A program made the position numbers and the translations under genes. The notes under the pieces are model-generated. The model made no database searches. It was given only the letters and a program-made list of their open reading frames with translations, and had not been told where the DNA came from. From Companilactobacillus alimentarius DSM 20249 (GTDB lineage: Bacteria; Bacillota; Bacilli; Lactobacillales; Lactobacillaceae), in assembly GCF_002849895.1 (NCBI RefSeq), contig NZ_CP018867.1, positions 930,001 to 994,000 of the forward strand: a DNA stretch of 64,000 nucleotides. Reading direction: 5' to 3'. Below are positions 16,920-25,462 of this stretch, piece by piece; position 1 is the stretch's first letter, and every line of letters begins with the position of its first letter.

Positions 16920-19838
16920 ATGAAATGGAATCGTCTTTTATTTTGCATACTTTCATTGTGCTGTTTAGTATTATTAAAGCCAACATCTATTAACGCGGCG
17001 GAAGAAAAATTGACTGATGCCGACATCGCTGAAGTCTATCCACATAAAAACAACACCGAATTAATTGTCAGTTACATTCTTGAAGAAAAAAAAGAATTAA
17101 TTTTGAAAACTAACGAAGAAAATGTTATCGACCTAGAAAGTTTAGAACGTGAAATTGGCTCTGACAAAATCTTGGTTGATTCTGACAAAAAAGAATTCAA
17201 GCTAACTTTGGACAAGCCAGAAACAATTTCTTTCAAATTATTTGTAAATAATCAAAAACCATTTACATTGTCAATTTTGAAAGCTAACGGCGAAAAAATC
17301 TTTGACTATGATCTCAATCAACCAGAAAAATATAGTGCAACGTTTGATGATGTTTCTGACGACGAGGACAATATCGGCTGGAACTTTTCTGAATTCTTGC
17401 GTGTCAGCGAGGGCCAAATTTTCGAGCATTCTGATGGGACCAGTACTAGACCATATTTATATTTTGGTGACTATGATTATGCTATTAGAAAAGCTTCAAT
17501 CAGTGAATCATTCGATATCAATGGTAAGTCTCGCAAAAACAGCTTAACTGCTGCTAACTCAGCGATTCTTTATTCAGAACCTGGCAGTCGTATTTTAGAT
17601 GGTCCCAAAGGATCTGGTAATCACATCTATACGACCCATTATGGAGATCATCAAAAAGGAGATTTTGATTCTTTAGAACTTTCTGAGATGGCCTATGAAG
17701 GTTTAAAAATGGAAGACAAGCCACAAGGAGCAGCGAGAAATTTTATTTCTAACAATGTTTTTAATTATGTCGTCCCTTCTGACGGAAAAGGCGTGCCTGG
17801 AACTTCTGGTCCTGATAAAATCGGCATGAGTTATGCTATGCTAGAAACTCCTAAATTTTACTATCGAACCAATTTAAAAACTGGTCTCGAAGAACAAAAA
17901 ATGGTCTATAAACAAAGACCGTTTTACGTTAACAAAAAGGGACGTCACAACCCTGAAATTACTACTACCATCAAACTTAGTTTTAATAGTATGGGACGTG
18001 TCGTTACTAAAATAACATTTACAAATACCAGCAAAGTCAATCCAGAGACTCACGAAGCCGATACATTTGGTGGATTTATTGGTTTTTCGAATCAAGATTT
18101 ATCCCTGAATAAAGATGGTAAAGAAATCACTGATAAAAATGGTAAAAGAATCGGAAATTACCTTCCCCTAAGAACACTAGGAAACAAGCGTGGTATGTAC
18201 ATTCAATCAGCAGATAATCAAATTCGACACAGTATTTACACTAATCAACCTAATGGTCCTGCCGCTTTTGCCGCCCGTTCAACCAGTAGTTCTTATATTG
18301 CTACAAAGGGATACAGTTATAATCCTGGTTTGATTGGAATAGTTGCGTTTAGAGAAAGGTATTACCCTTGGAAAATTGGTAAGCCTCAATCTAGCGGCGT
18401 CTTCGGCGGCGCTTCAAGATATTTCAATAAAAGCAAAAATCAATTCCTATCTCCTTATGTTCCTGAAGGATTGTTTAACGCTTTTGATGACCAATCCGAC
18501 AAAGGCGATTCTGAGAGAAAAGATGCCTCTGGAGCTCGACTAGGTGTTGCAGAAGGGAAACCAACTTGGGATGCAGGAATAACCATGCGTACTGAGGCAC
18601 AACATCTTCACCCCAAAGAATCAGTTTCTATGGAATATACTTCTCAAACAGATATTAAAGGAACAACTTTTAATCCCGTTATCGAATTGGATCTACAAGG
18701 AAGTGATGATGATCCACAAATCTTACCAATGTCGAGTGACACTTTACCAATTTCTGGTCAATGGTACGACTTCGACAGTAAAGATGTCACAATGCATTAT
18801 TCAATTGACAGTGATAAAGAGGAAGATTATCAAATTCTTTTTAATGCCTCTCAAAAAGACAGTGATATTTTCTATGGTAACCACCATGAAATCGTAAATC
18901 AAAAAATTTCTCTAAAAGGATTAGAAAAAAATAAGCATAAAATTCGTTTTTACATGGAAGATAAGGAAGGCCACCGCTCGCCTATCAAGGAACATGTTAT
19001 TAAATTCGTAAAACCAGCTACAGATAAACCACAAATCGTAGTTACTTCCCCTGGTTCTACCATTAAAGAACCTCACGATCCAATTGATAATTTAATTGAC
19101 CTAAAGGGTTATTGGTCCGATAAGAATAGTAAAAAGATCAAAAAAATCACTTACAAAATTGATGATGGCGATGAAATCACCGCTGCTGAAAACCTTGATA
19201 ATCCTAACCTAGGTAAATTAATTCCTTGGAAATGGAAGGAATTAGACATTGAAAATTACAATGATTTTGAAACTCACAAAATCGAAATAACCATCGCGGA
19301 TGAAGATGGCAATGAAGGTCTTGAAGAATTTTATTTTCGTCATCAACCCGGAGCTTTGAAATTAACCGCACCAGAAAAAATTGATTTCGGAACCGTCGCT
19401 GTTTCCCAAAATGGAAGCTCTAAAACCGCCCCACAAATTGAGGAAGGAAATGTTATTTTAGATGACTATCGAAGGGAAAATTCTGGTCCCATCTCCGTAA
19501 GTCTTTCGATGGACACTTTCTATAAGGAAATTGAAGAAGTTCACGATGACTCAGACACCGGAGATGATAGTTCTTCCATTGGCGACCATGATAGAGTTGT
19601 TTCTCCTACAGATTCTCTAATTCATAAAGCCTACTGGAAAAATAAACTTGTCGATAGCAACAATCTAATCATTGGCACCTCGGATGGTAAAACATCCCCT
19701 AAATGGAGGGATTCAGTTGATTTTACCAATGAAGTCCTTAAAAATCTGAAACTTGACTTCCAATCCCGTAACGAAGGCTTAAAAACTGGGAAATACGTTA
19801 GTCATTGGACTTGGCAAACTGTTGAATCCATTCAATAG
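16920..19838 (+). CDS. Large secreted surface protein with WxL-like C-terminal region
   Basis: 972 residues with a signal peptide (LLFCILSLCCLVLLKPTSINA-A; mature protein from about residue 27). The central part contains beta-rich segments and two Ig/cadherin-like stretches (~600-800, such as IVVTSPGSTIKEP and KKITYKIDDGDEI). The end (~820-972) begins LKLTAPEKIDFGTVAVS and closes with YVSHWTWQTVESIQ. This follows the outline of a WxL cell-wall-binding domain, but the second motif reads WTW, not WxL, so the match is partial. No LPXTG or membrane anchor is present. GGGAG lies about 9 bases upstream of the ATG. No WxL partner genes (DUF916 or other WxL proteins) are adjacent. Confidence 0.65.
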   Translation: MKWNRLLFCILSLCCLVLLKPTSINAAEEKLTDADIAEVYPHKNNTELIVSYILEEKKELILKTNEENVIDLESLEREIGSDKILVDSDKKEFKLTLDKPETISFKLFVNNQKPFTLSILKANGEKIFDYDLNQPEKYSATFDDVSDDEDNIGWNFSEFLRVSEGQIFEHSDGTSTRPYLYFGDYDYAIRKASISESFDINGKSRKNSLTAANSAILYSEPGSRILDGPKGSGNHIYTTHYGDHQKGDFDSLELSEMAYEGLKMEDKPQGAARNFISNNVFNYVVPSDGKGVPGTSGPDKIGMSYAMLETPKFYYRTNLKTGLEEQKMVYKQRPFYVNKKGRHNPEITTTIKLSFNSMGRVVTKITFTNTSKVNPETHEADTFGGFIGFSNQDLSLNKDGKEITDKNGKRIGNYLPLRTLGNKRGMYIQSADNQIRHSIYTNQPNGPAAFAARSTSSSYIATKGYSYNPGLIGIVAFRERYYPWKIGKPQSSGVFGGASRYFNKSKNQFLSPYVPEGLFNAFDDQSDKGDSERKDASGARLGVAEGKPTWDAGITMRTEAQHLHPKESVSMEYTSQTDIKGTTFNPVIELDLQGSDDDPQILPMSSDTLPISGQWYDFDSKDVTMHYSIDSDKEEDYQILFNASQKDSDIFYGNHHEIVNQKISLKGLEKNKHKIRFYMEDKEGHRSPIKEHVIKFVKPATDKPQIVVTSPGSTIKEPHDPIDNLIDLKGYWSDKNSKKIKKITYKIDDGDEITAAENLDNPNLGKLIPWKWKELDIENYNDFETHKIEITIADEDGNEGLEEFYFRHQPGALKLTAPEKIDFGTVAVSQNGSSKTAPQIEEGNVILDDYRRENSGPISVSLSMDTFYKEIEEVHDDSDTGDDSSSIGDHDRVVSPTDSLIHKAYWKNKLVDSNNLIIGTSDGKTSPKWRDSVDFTNEVLKNLKLDFQSRNEGLKTGKYVSHWTWQTVESIQ

Positions 19839-19847
19839 TTGATTCTA

Positions 19848-19892
19848 AAATAGCCTCTTTAAAGTTGAAATAAACTTTAAAGAGGCTATTTT
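19848..19892. terminator. Bidirectional terminator between surface protein and mscL
   Basis: An 18-base perfect stem (AAATAGCCTCTTTAAAGT with its complement) and an 8-base loop. There are T runs on both strands, serving the convergent genes. Confidence 0.92.
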
Positions 19893-19900
19893 TGTGATTA

Positions 19901-20290
19901 TTACTTATTCTGATTTTTTTCATCCAATGAATCAGAGATTTTCTTTAAATACATAACCATCTCTTCTTCCTTATTATCTTCCGGTTCTTCCTCTTCTTGA
20001 CGATTATGAATGATCTTATTCATAACTTTAACGAGTAGAAAAACCACAAAAGCGATAATCAAGAAATTAATGATTGATTCAAGAAAAGTCCCATACTTAA
20101 AGGTAGCGTCTCCAACTGTTAAAGCTAAATTACTGAGATTGACCTTACCCAAGAACATTCCAATCAGAGGATTTATTAAATTACTTACCAATGATTGCAC
20201 GATTGATGTAAAGGCAGCACCCATAATAACACCAACAGCCAAATCCATTACGTTACCACGACTGATAAAATCTTTAAATTCTTTTAACAT
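19901..20290 (-). CDS. mscL: Large-conductance mechanosensitive channel
   Basis: 129 residues forming a homopentameric emergency valve that opens under membrane tension during hypo-osmotic shock. Start [27 protein letters not shown] is the amphipathic N-helix plus pore-lining TM1 typical of MscL. TM2 is at ~65-90 ([17 protein letters not shown]). The C-terminal acidic/helical bundle ([12 protein letters not shown]) precedes the last helix. Length fits the family. Confidence 0.97.
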   Translation of the reverse strand: MLKEFKDFISRGNVMDLAVGVIMGAAFTSIVQSLVSNLINPLIGMFLGKVNLSNLALTVGDATFKYGTFLESIINFLIIAFVVFLLVKVMNKIIHNRQEEEEPEDNKEEEMVMYLKKISDSLDEKNQNK

Positions 20291-20441
20291 AATATGATCT
20301 CCCCAAATCTTTATATTACCTTAATTATTACCTTTTTCAGGCAACTTTGGCAAATTATTTACTATCCAATTTAATTATTCTCAAATTAATTCTGGAAAGA
20401 ATATAATGTAATTGTTACTTTCGATGAAAGGTTGAATTCTA

Positions 20442-20831
20442 ATGAACTATTTTGATATGTATAAATTAATTCTAGAGATTATATCCGAAAAGAACCCTAA
20501 AGATTTTCAGGAGCTTTTAGACGATTCACAGCATTACTCACAAGTAAAAGACTACATTGCTAGTGACAACAATAATCAATTTTTAATCAGTGATATGCAA
20601 AATACTCTCCTTGAAATGATCAATAATAACTTGGTCTCTGGTACCGTCAGTCCATTGAAATACGTCACTCTAATCAAATTGAACGGTCTCACGATTGCGG
20701 GATTCCAATACCTTAAACGACTCAAATACTCTGATTCTAAAAAAGAAATTGAGTCCCTAATGAAGCAAAGCAATTTACCCATGACGACTGAATCTCTAAC
20801 CAAAATACTTTCTAAAATCATTTTTAGTTAA
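20442..20831 (+). CDS. Small protein with winged-helix-like layout, function unknown
   Basis: 129 residues, no signal peptide. The segment LLEMINNNLVSGTVSPLKYVTLIKLNGLTIAGFQYLKRLK has the pattern of the small YjcQ-like winged-helix proteins (a helix, 'L-x-x-G', a beta wing, then 'LT-x-x-G-x-x-YL'). That resemblance is weak and rests on pattern only. AAAGG lies about 10 bases before the ATG. Monocistronic; it is followed by an inverted repeat and the promoter of the next gene. Confidence 0.55.
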   Translation: MNYFDMYKLILEIISEKNPKDFQELLDDSQHYSQVKDYIASDNNNQFLISDMQNTLLEMINNNLVSGTVSPLKYVTLIKLNGLTIAGFQYLKRLKYSDSKKEIESLMKQSNLPMTTESLTKILSKIIFS

Positions 20832-20850
20832 AACTAACGTATTTACACTA

Positions 20851-20896
20851 GTCAACTAAGTTATCAGTTGACAGTCTTCTTATTAAGAGCTAATCT
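20851..20896 (+). promoter_or_regulatory. Promoter with overlapping operator-like palindrome before the peroxidase gene
   Basis: TTGACA (20868-20873), 17-base spacer, TAATCT (20891-20896). A perfect inverted repeat GTCAACT-N8-AGTTGAC (20851-20872) overlaps the -35, a position suited to repression. It matches neither the Rex nor the PerR consensus. Confidence 0.65.
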
Positions 20897-20938
20897 TACA
20901 TTGTAATGATTCTTATTAAGCAAATCGGAGGTTATTTT

Positions 20939-22312
20939 ATGTCAAAGACTAAAGTAGTTATTGTTGGTGCATCACATGGTGGGCATCAATCCATTTTGGA
21001 ATTATTGAAGCGTTACGATGACGTTGATATTAAATTATTTGAAGCTGGAGATTTCGTCTCCTTCATGTCCTGTGGTATGGAGCTATATTTAGAGAATAGC
21101 GTCACTGGAGTCAATGATGTTCGTAATTTCAGTCCAAGCGACTTCTCAGATAACAAGAACGTTGAGATCCTAAATAACCATCAAGTTACTAAAATCAATT
21201 CAGACAAAAAAACTGTTACCGTAGTTAATACTAAAGATCAAAATAGTCAAGAATATCCATATGACAAATTGATCTTAAGCTCTGGCGTTAACCCTAAGCC
21301 TATTCCTGTACCGGGAAACGATTTGAAAAATGTTTTCTTAATGCGTGGTTATGATTGGGCAACACAGATTAAGGCTAAGTTAGAAGATCCAGAAGTTAAA
21401 AACATCACTGTTGTTGGTGCTGGTTATATTGGTATTGAAGCTGCCGAAGCCAGTGTTAAAGCTGGCAAGAATGTCACTTTGCTCGATGTGATCGACCGTC
21501 CTCTAGGAACATATCTTGATAAGGAAATGACTGATATCCTCGAAAAACATCTTGAAGACAAAGGTGTCAAGGTACTTACTGGTGTTAATATTAAAGAATA
21601 TACCGGTAGTGATAAAGTTACTGCTATCAAAACAGATAAAAAAGAGATTCCTAGCGATTTAGTCATTCAAGCTGCTGGTGTTCAACCAAATACTGATTGG
21701 CTCAAGGGTACTGTCGAACTAGATAATCGTGGCTGGATCAAGACTAACGAATATCTCCAAACTAACTTAGACGATGTGTATGCTATCGGTGATGCTACCT
21801 TGGCTTATTCAATTCCAGCAGATAACCACGTTCCAATTGCTTTGGCAACTGTAGCTCGTCGTGAAGCTAGATACGTTGTAAAACACTTATTCGAAAAGAA
21901 CCCGGCTCTACCATTCAGTGGTGTAGTTGGATCATCAGCTTTGAGCGTCTTTGATTATCACTTCACTGAAAGTGGTCTTAATAGCTTTACTGCTAAACGT
22001 TCAAATGTTGACATCAAGACTTCCTTCTACCAAGGCAGTTTGAGACCAGCTTATGTACCTGCTGGCAAAGATAATCCAACTGTTTATGTCCAATTATTCT
22101 TCAATCCTAGTTCACATGTTCTCTTGGGTGGCTCTGTTCTTTCAACTTATGACATCACGGCTCAAGGGAATGTCTTAGCTTTAGCTATTCAACACAAGTT
22201 AACCGTTGAAGACTTAGCCGATGCTGACTTCTTCTTCCAACCAGGCTTTGACAGACAATGGAGTATTTTAAACGTTGCTGCTCAACACGCACTTGGAGAA
22301 ACTGATTTCTAA
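20939..22312 (+). CDS. npr: NADH peroxidase / NADH oxidase family flavoprotein
   Basis: 457 residues from the ATG preceded by GGAGG at 7 bases. FAD-binding GxSHGG at the N terminus includes His13 (His10 of the enterococcal peroxidase). The redox-active cysteine (sulfenic acid) is Cys45 in FVSFMSCGM. The NADH-binding VVGAGYIGIEAAE is near 155. The dimerisation domain ends in ADFFFQPGFDRQWSILN, very like enterococcal Npr. The enzyme would reduce peroxide (or O2, if the water-forming oxidase) with NADH in the cytosol. The two activities cannot be separated safely by eye. Its own promoter carries a palindrome; a strong terminator follows. Confidence 0.85.
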   Translation: MSKTKVVIVGASHGGHQSILELLKRYDDVDIKLFEAGDFVSFMSCGMELYLENSVTGVNDVRNFSPSDFSDNKNVEILNNHQVTKINSDKKTVTVVNTKDQNSQEYPYDKLILSSGVNPKPIPVPGNDLKNVFLMRGYDWATQIKAKLEDPEVKNITVVGAGYIGIEAAEASVKAGKNVTLLDVIDRPLGTYLDKEMTDILEKHLEDKGVKVLTGVNIKEYTGSDKVTAIKTDKKEIPSDLVIQAAGVQPNTDWLKGTVELDNRGWIKTNEYLQTNLDDVYAIGDATLAYSIPADNHVPIALATVARREARYVVKHLFEKNPALPFSGVVGSSALSVFDYHFTESGLNSFTAKRSNVDIKTSFYQGSLRPAYVPAGKDNPTVYVQLFFNPSSHVLLGGSVLSTYDITAQGNVLALAIQHKLTVEDLADADFFFQPGFDRQWSILNVAAQHALGETDF

Positions 22313-22332
22313 TCCATCACATAATAATAAAG

Positions 22333-22376
22333 TCAAAAAGGCAAGGACATTATTTACCAATGTCCTTGCCTTTTAA
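22333..22376 (+). terminator. Intrinsic terminator of npr
   Basis: AAAAGGCAAGGACATT pairs with AATGTCCTTGCCTTTT across a short loop, 20 bases past the stop. Confidence 0.9.
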
Positions 22377-22395
22377 ATTCACTTTATTCTAAAAC

Positions 22396-22479
22396 TGCCG
22401 TTGGCGAGATTCGAACTCGCACCTAGTAAACTAGACAGCGACCTGAACGCTGCGCGTCTGCCAATTCCGCCACAACGGC
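22396..22479 (-). tRNA. tRNA-Leu (CAG)
   Basis: Acceptor GCCGTTG / CAACGGC, a long variable arm typical of class II tRNA, T-loop GTTCGAATC, and anticodon loop TTCAGGT giving anticodon CAG. Confidence 0.95.
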
Positions 22480-22546
22480 AAAATAGTACAATTGCTTTCA
22501 GAAATATACTACAATTAAAATGATACTACAAATGGAGGTACTTGCA

Positions 22547-23386
22547 ATGGAAAAAATTAATAAATCGGTATTAAATCAAGTGATAACTCCACGAAATCCT
22601 GAATCCTACAAGGGAAACTATGGTAAGGTTCTCATTATTAGTGGTTCAACTCATTTTGGTGGAGCCACCATTCTTTGCAGCAGTGCTGCTGTTAATACAG
22701 GTAGCGGTTTGGTGACTGTTGCTACTATTCCTGAAAAATTTACCGCTATCAACGTTAAAATTCCTGAAGCAATGACTATTGATTACCAAAATAAAAAAGC
22801 TTTAACAGAAGCTATAAAGAACAGTGATGTCATAGCAGTTGGTCCAGGATTAGGTACCTCCTCTATTGCCAAAGGAGTTGTAAAAGCGGCTTTAACACAA
22901 ACAAATAATAAACAGACTCTGATCTTAGATGCTTCAGCAATAACCATCATAGCTCAAGAAAATTGGCCTTTAGAATCTAAAGCTAATCTGATTTTAACTC
23001 CTCACCAAGGGGAGTGGCAGCGTTTATCTGGTTTAGATATTGCCGAGCAAAATCCAAAAAGTAATGCACAAAGTTTACAACAGCTAAATCCAGAAGCGCT
23101 TTTAGTTTTAAAGAAACATCATTCTGAAGTTTATTATCATGAAACAACTGCTCAAATTGAAGCTGGTAATCCAGGGATGGCCACCGGTGGTATGGGTGAC
23201 ACCTTAACTGGTATTATTGCTGGCTTCATTGCTCAATTTGGCTTCTCTTTTCAAACAGTAAGTGCTGGACTCCTACTTCACAGTACAATTGCTGATAAAC
23301 TGAATAAAGATAATTACGTAGTTTTACCATCGAAAGTAATTGAAAAACTACCTAAATATATGGCCAAGTATAGTTATAAAGATTAG
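22547..23386 (+). CDS. nnrD: ADP-dependent NAD(P)H-hydrate dehydratase
   Basis: 279 residues of the ribokinase-like CARKD family, which repairs hydrated NADH/NADPH by ADP- or ATP-dependent dehydration. Signature segments are YGKVLIISGSTHFGGATILCSSAA near the N terminus, AVGPGLGTS in the middle and NPGMATGGMGDTLTGIIAGF containing the catalytic Asp. The epimerase domain found in fused NnrED/YjeF proteins is absent. The ATG at 22547 has GGAGG 8 bases upstream. Monocistronic, with a terminator just after. Confidence 0.92.
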   Translation: MEKINKSVLNQVITPRNPESYKGNYGKVLIISGSTHFGGATILCSSAAVNTGSGLVTVATIPEKFTAINVKIPEAMTIDYQNKKALTEAIKNSDVIAVGPGLGTSSIAKGVVKAALTQTNNKQTLILDASAITIIAQENWPLESKANLILTPHQGEWQRLSGLDIAEQNPKSNAQSLQQLNPEALLVLKKHHSEVYYHETTAQIEAGNPGMATGGMGDTLTGIIAGFIAQFGFSFQTVSAGLLLHSTIADKLNKDNYVVLPSKVIEKLPKYMAKYSYKD

Positions 23387-23397
23387 TTTTCCCATTT

Positions 23398-23443
23398 AAA
23401 AACCCAGTGTAGCGACCAAAAACGGTCATTACACTGGGTTTTA
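23398..23443. terminator. Bidirectional terminator between nnrD and flippase gene
   Basis: AACCCAGTGTA..GACC pairs with GGTC..TACACTGGGTT around a short loop, T-rich on both sides. It serves two convergent genes. Confidence 0.88.
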
Positions 23444-23446
23444 ATA

Positions 23447-25132
23447 TTATTTGATATTAAAAATTCTTCTGATTCGAGACACTTTGGAACCTAAAATTCG
23501 ATCTGCTAGTGCCGTCTTCAAAACTAGATAGCCATAAACAACGCCGCCTAATCCAGCTTCTAGAACTAAAACAACCACACTAATAATTCGATCCGAATTA
23601 CCAACAAAATGGAAGACAACCCAATTAACAAAGATCACTGAAACAAACATGACTAATGAGAATAAGATTATGCCACTAATCCGCCGTGAAATTCGACCAG
23701 TATCAAATGGATAAATTCGATGTAACTCTCTTAACATTAGCCAAGAAACTACACCCATCCCGATACTAGTGGCTACCAATGGTCCAAATTCATGGAAAAT
23801 TCCTATCATTGGCAATTGAACAACGACCTTAACAATAAGACCATAGATGAAATATTTAATAGCTAATCTGTTACGATACAAAGCTTGTAAAATTGCTGAA
23901 AGAACTGTGAACAATCCTAACAAAATGGAAATTATTGATGAGAACTGCAACATCAAAACACCCAAGGAATCATAACGATAAAAGGTTGTCCATAACGGTT
24001 GCGCCACGGCGTACATCCCTAACGAAGCCGGTATCATGATAAAGAAGAATAATTCCAAGGTATTAGAAATCTGATCTTCAATCTTTTTCTTATTACCCTT
24101 AGAATACAGTCCTGAAAGAATTGGAACTGCTGTAACTGCCATCGCAGATGATAAGGAAACAATAATCATAATCAATTTATTAGCTTGGAAACCAAATAAT
24201 GAATAATAATTATCAAGCTGTGCTCCTGTTGCGTTAACGAACATTCTCATAAACTGATTAAAGGTTGATTGATCATATAAATTGAAGAAAGTAATTCCAG
24301 CATCCAAAATAATAAATGGAACCGCTTGTTCAAAGATTTCGCGAGTAAAGCTTCTTTCATTCAAGTTCTCAATTGGCTTACTATTTCTCGATAATTGTCG
24401 TAATTTCGGCATTTTTTTCAAAATAGCAAATACTAAAATGACAATAGCCACTGCCGCACCAATAAATGCCGCAAAAGTTGACTGAACTACCGCGTTGATA
24501 TAACTACCCTTATTGATCACCATAATTAGATACGTGGCAATCAACATATAGATAACTCTAGCAATCTGTTCAATGAATTGAGAGATTGCTGACGGAGCCA
24601 TATCCGAATAACCTTGTAGATAACCACGTAAAATACTCAAAATAGGAATAATCAACACTGCTACTGCCAATGATTTGATAACTGGAATACTTCGAGGATC
24701 ACCATCAGTAAATAAAGTCGCCAAGACTGGAGCTCCAAAAAACATGACTGCCCCAAAAATTATACCCATGAAAGTCATAATTTTTAGACCGTGCTTAAAT
24801 AACCTATTTCCAGTCGCGTACTGGTTCAATGCGTTATAATGCGAGATTTGTTTTGAAATTGCACCTGGAATTCCCGCTGTTGAAACAATTAAAAACAAAC
24901 TATAGATATTATAACCCTTAGCAAACAATGCGTTAGCTGCCGGATAATCAGAACCCATCCAGGCCATCCAAGGAATAATATAGATTGCACCTAAGATCCG
25001 AGAAAAAATACTACCAGCAGTCATCCATGCTGAACCCTTTAACATCGTACTCTGTGAGGACGATTCCGGGTCTAAGACTGGCATTACTTCTTCTTCTTCT
25101 TGGCTCTTATTTTTGCCCAAAACATGCACCAC
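23447..25132 (-). CDS. MOP-superfamily flippase, YtgP/MurJ-like (probable lipid II flippase)
   Basis: 561 residues with about 14 membrane helices. The N terminus is a short acidic cytosolic stretch (QEEEEV), then STMLKGSAWMTAGSIFSRILGAIYIIPWMAWMG, the hallmark of the Gram-positive YtgP/SpoVB group. Members flip undecaprenyl-linked precursors, and YtgP is the MurJ-type lipid II flippase of Bacillus. Start GTG at 25132 follows AAGGTGG; an ATG at 25084 is possible. A TATAAT-like -10 is at 25152-25157 on the minus strand. The exact substrate is inferred from the family. Confidence 0.85.
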   Translation of the reverse strand: MVHVLGKNKSQEEEEVMPVLDPESSSQSTMLKGSAWMTAGSIFSRILGAIYIIPWMAWMGSDYPAANALFAKGYNIYSLFLIVSTAGIPGAISKQISHYNALNQYATGNRLFKHGLKIMTFMGIIFGAVMFFGAPVLATLFTDGDPRSIPVIKSLAVAVLIIPILSILRGYLQGYSDMAPSAISQFIEQIARVIYMLIATYLIMVINKGSYINAVVQSTFAAFIGAAVAIVILVFAILKKMPKLRQLSRNSKPIENLNERSFTREIFEQAVPFIILDAGITFFNLYDQSTFNQFMRMFVNATGAQLDNYYSLFGFQANKLIMIIVSLSSAMAVTAVPILSGLYSKGNKKKIEDQISNTLELFFFIMIPASLGMYAVAQPLWTTFYRYDSLGVLMLQFSSIISILLGLFTVLSAILQALYRNRLAIKYFIYGLIVKVVVQLPMIGIFHEFGPLVATSIGMGVVSWLMLRELHRIYPFDTGRISRRISGIILFSLVMFVSVIFVNWVVFHFVGNSDRIISVVVLVLEAGLGGVVYGYLVLKTALADRILGSKVSRIRRIFNIK

Positions 25133-25268
25133 CTTAAAAACTATCCATTTAATTATAGCAAAGTTCTTATCCTAAAGATTTTAAATTACGCTTAAATTTT
25201 AAGAAATGCAAACTATTTTTGAGATATTTCTCTCAAATTTAGACAATTTGGCAATATATTTGCTGTTC

Positions 25269-25457
25269 TTACAAGGTATATTAATGATAGAATATAATTT
25301 GTTGAGTATTTAAACAAAAAATATTATACACATAGACAAAAAAGTAGTTTCATGCAATTATTCATTTATAAAGTATCAGCCCTCACCCTTTAATGTTAAT
25401 TAGTTTTCATATTCAGCCTAAAAAAGACCTCGGAAACATTTTCCGAAGTCTTTTTTT
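25269..25457 (+). ncRNA. Candidate small RNA between flippase and leuS genes
   Basis: This 330-base interval (25133-25462) holds no plausible gene. On the plus strand TTACAA (25269-25274), an 18-base spacer and TATAAT (25293-25298) form a promoter. About 120 bases later a strong hairpin (AAAAAGAC..CGGAAA / TTTCCG..GTCTTTTT, 25421-25457) ends in T7 on the plus strand. The transcript of ~150 bases would contain an unpaired C-rich GCCCTCACCC, which could pair with Shine-Dalgarno sequences. The hairpin is also the leuS terminator, so the T run alone does not prove plus-strand use. Confidence 0.4.
25421..25457 (-). terminator. Intrinsic terminator of leuS
   Basis: A 16-base stem with a CAT loop, 6 bases past the leuS stop, T-rich on both strands. 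Confidence 0.9.
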
Positions 25458-25462
25458 GTTTT

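Noticed and set aside
25345..25395. Short 13-codon ORF inside the candidate sRNA
   Set aside because: No ribosome binding site and very short; the region is better read as non-coding.
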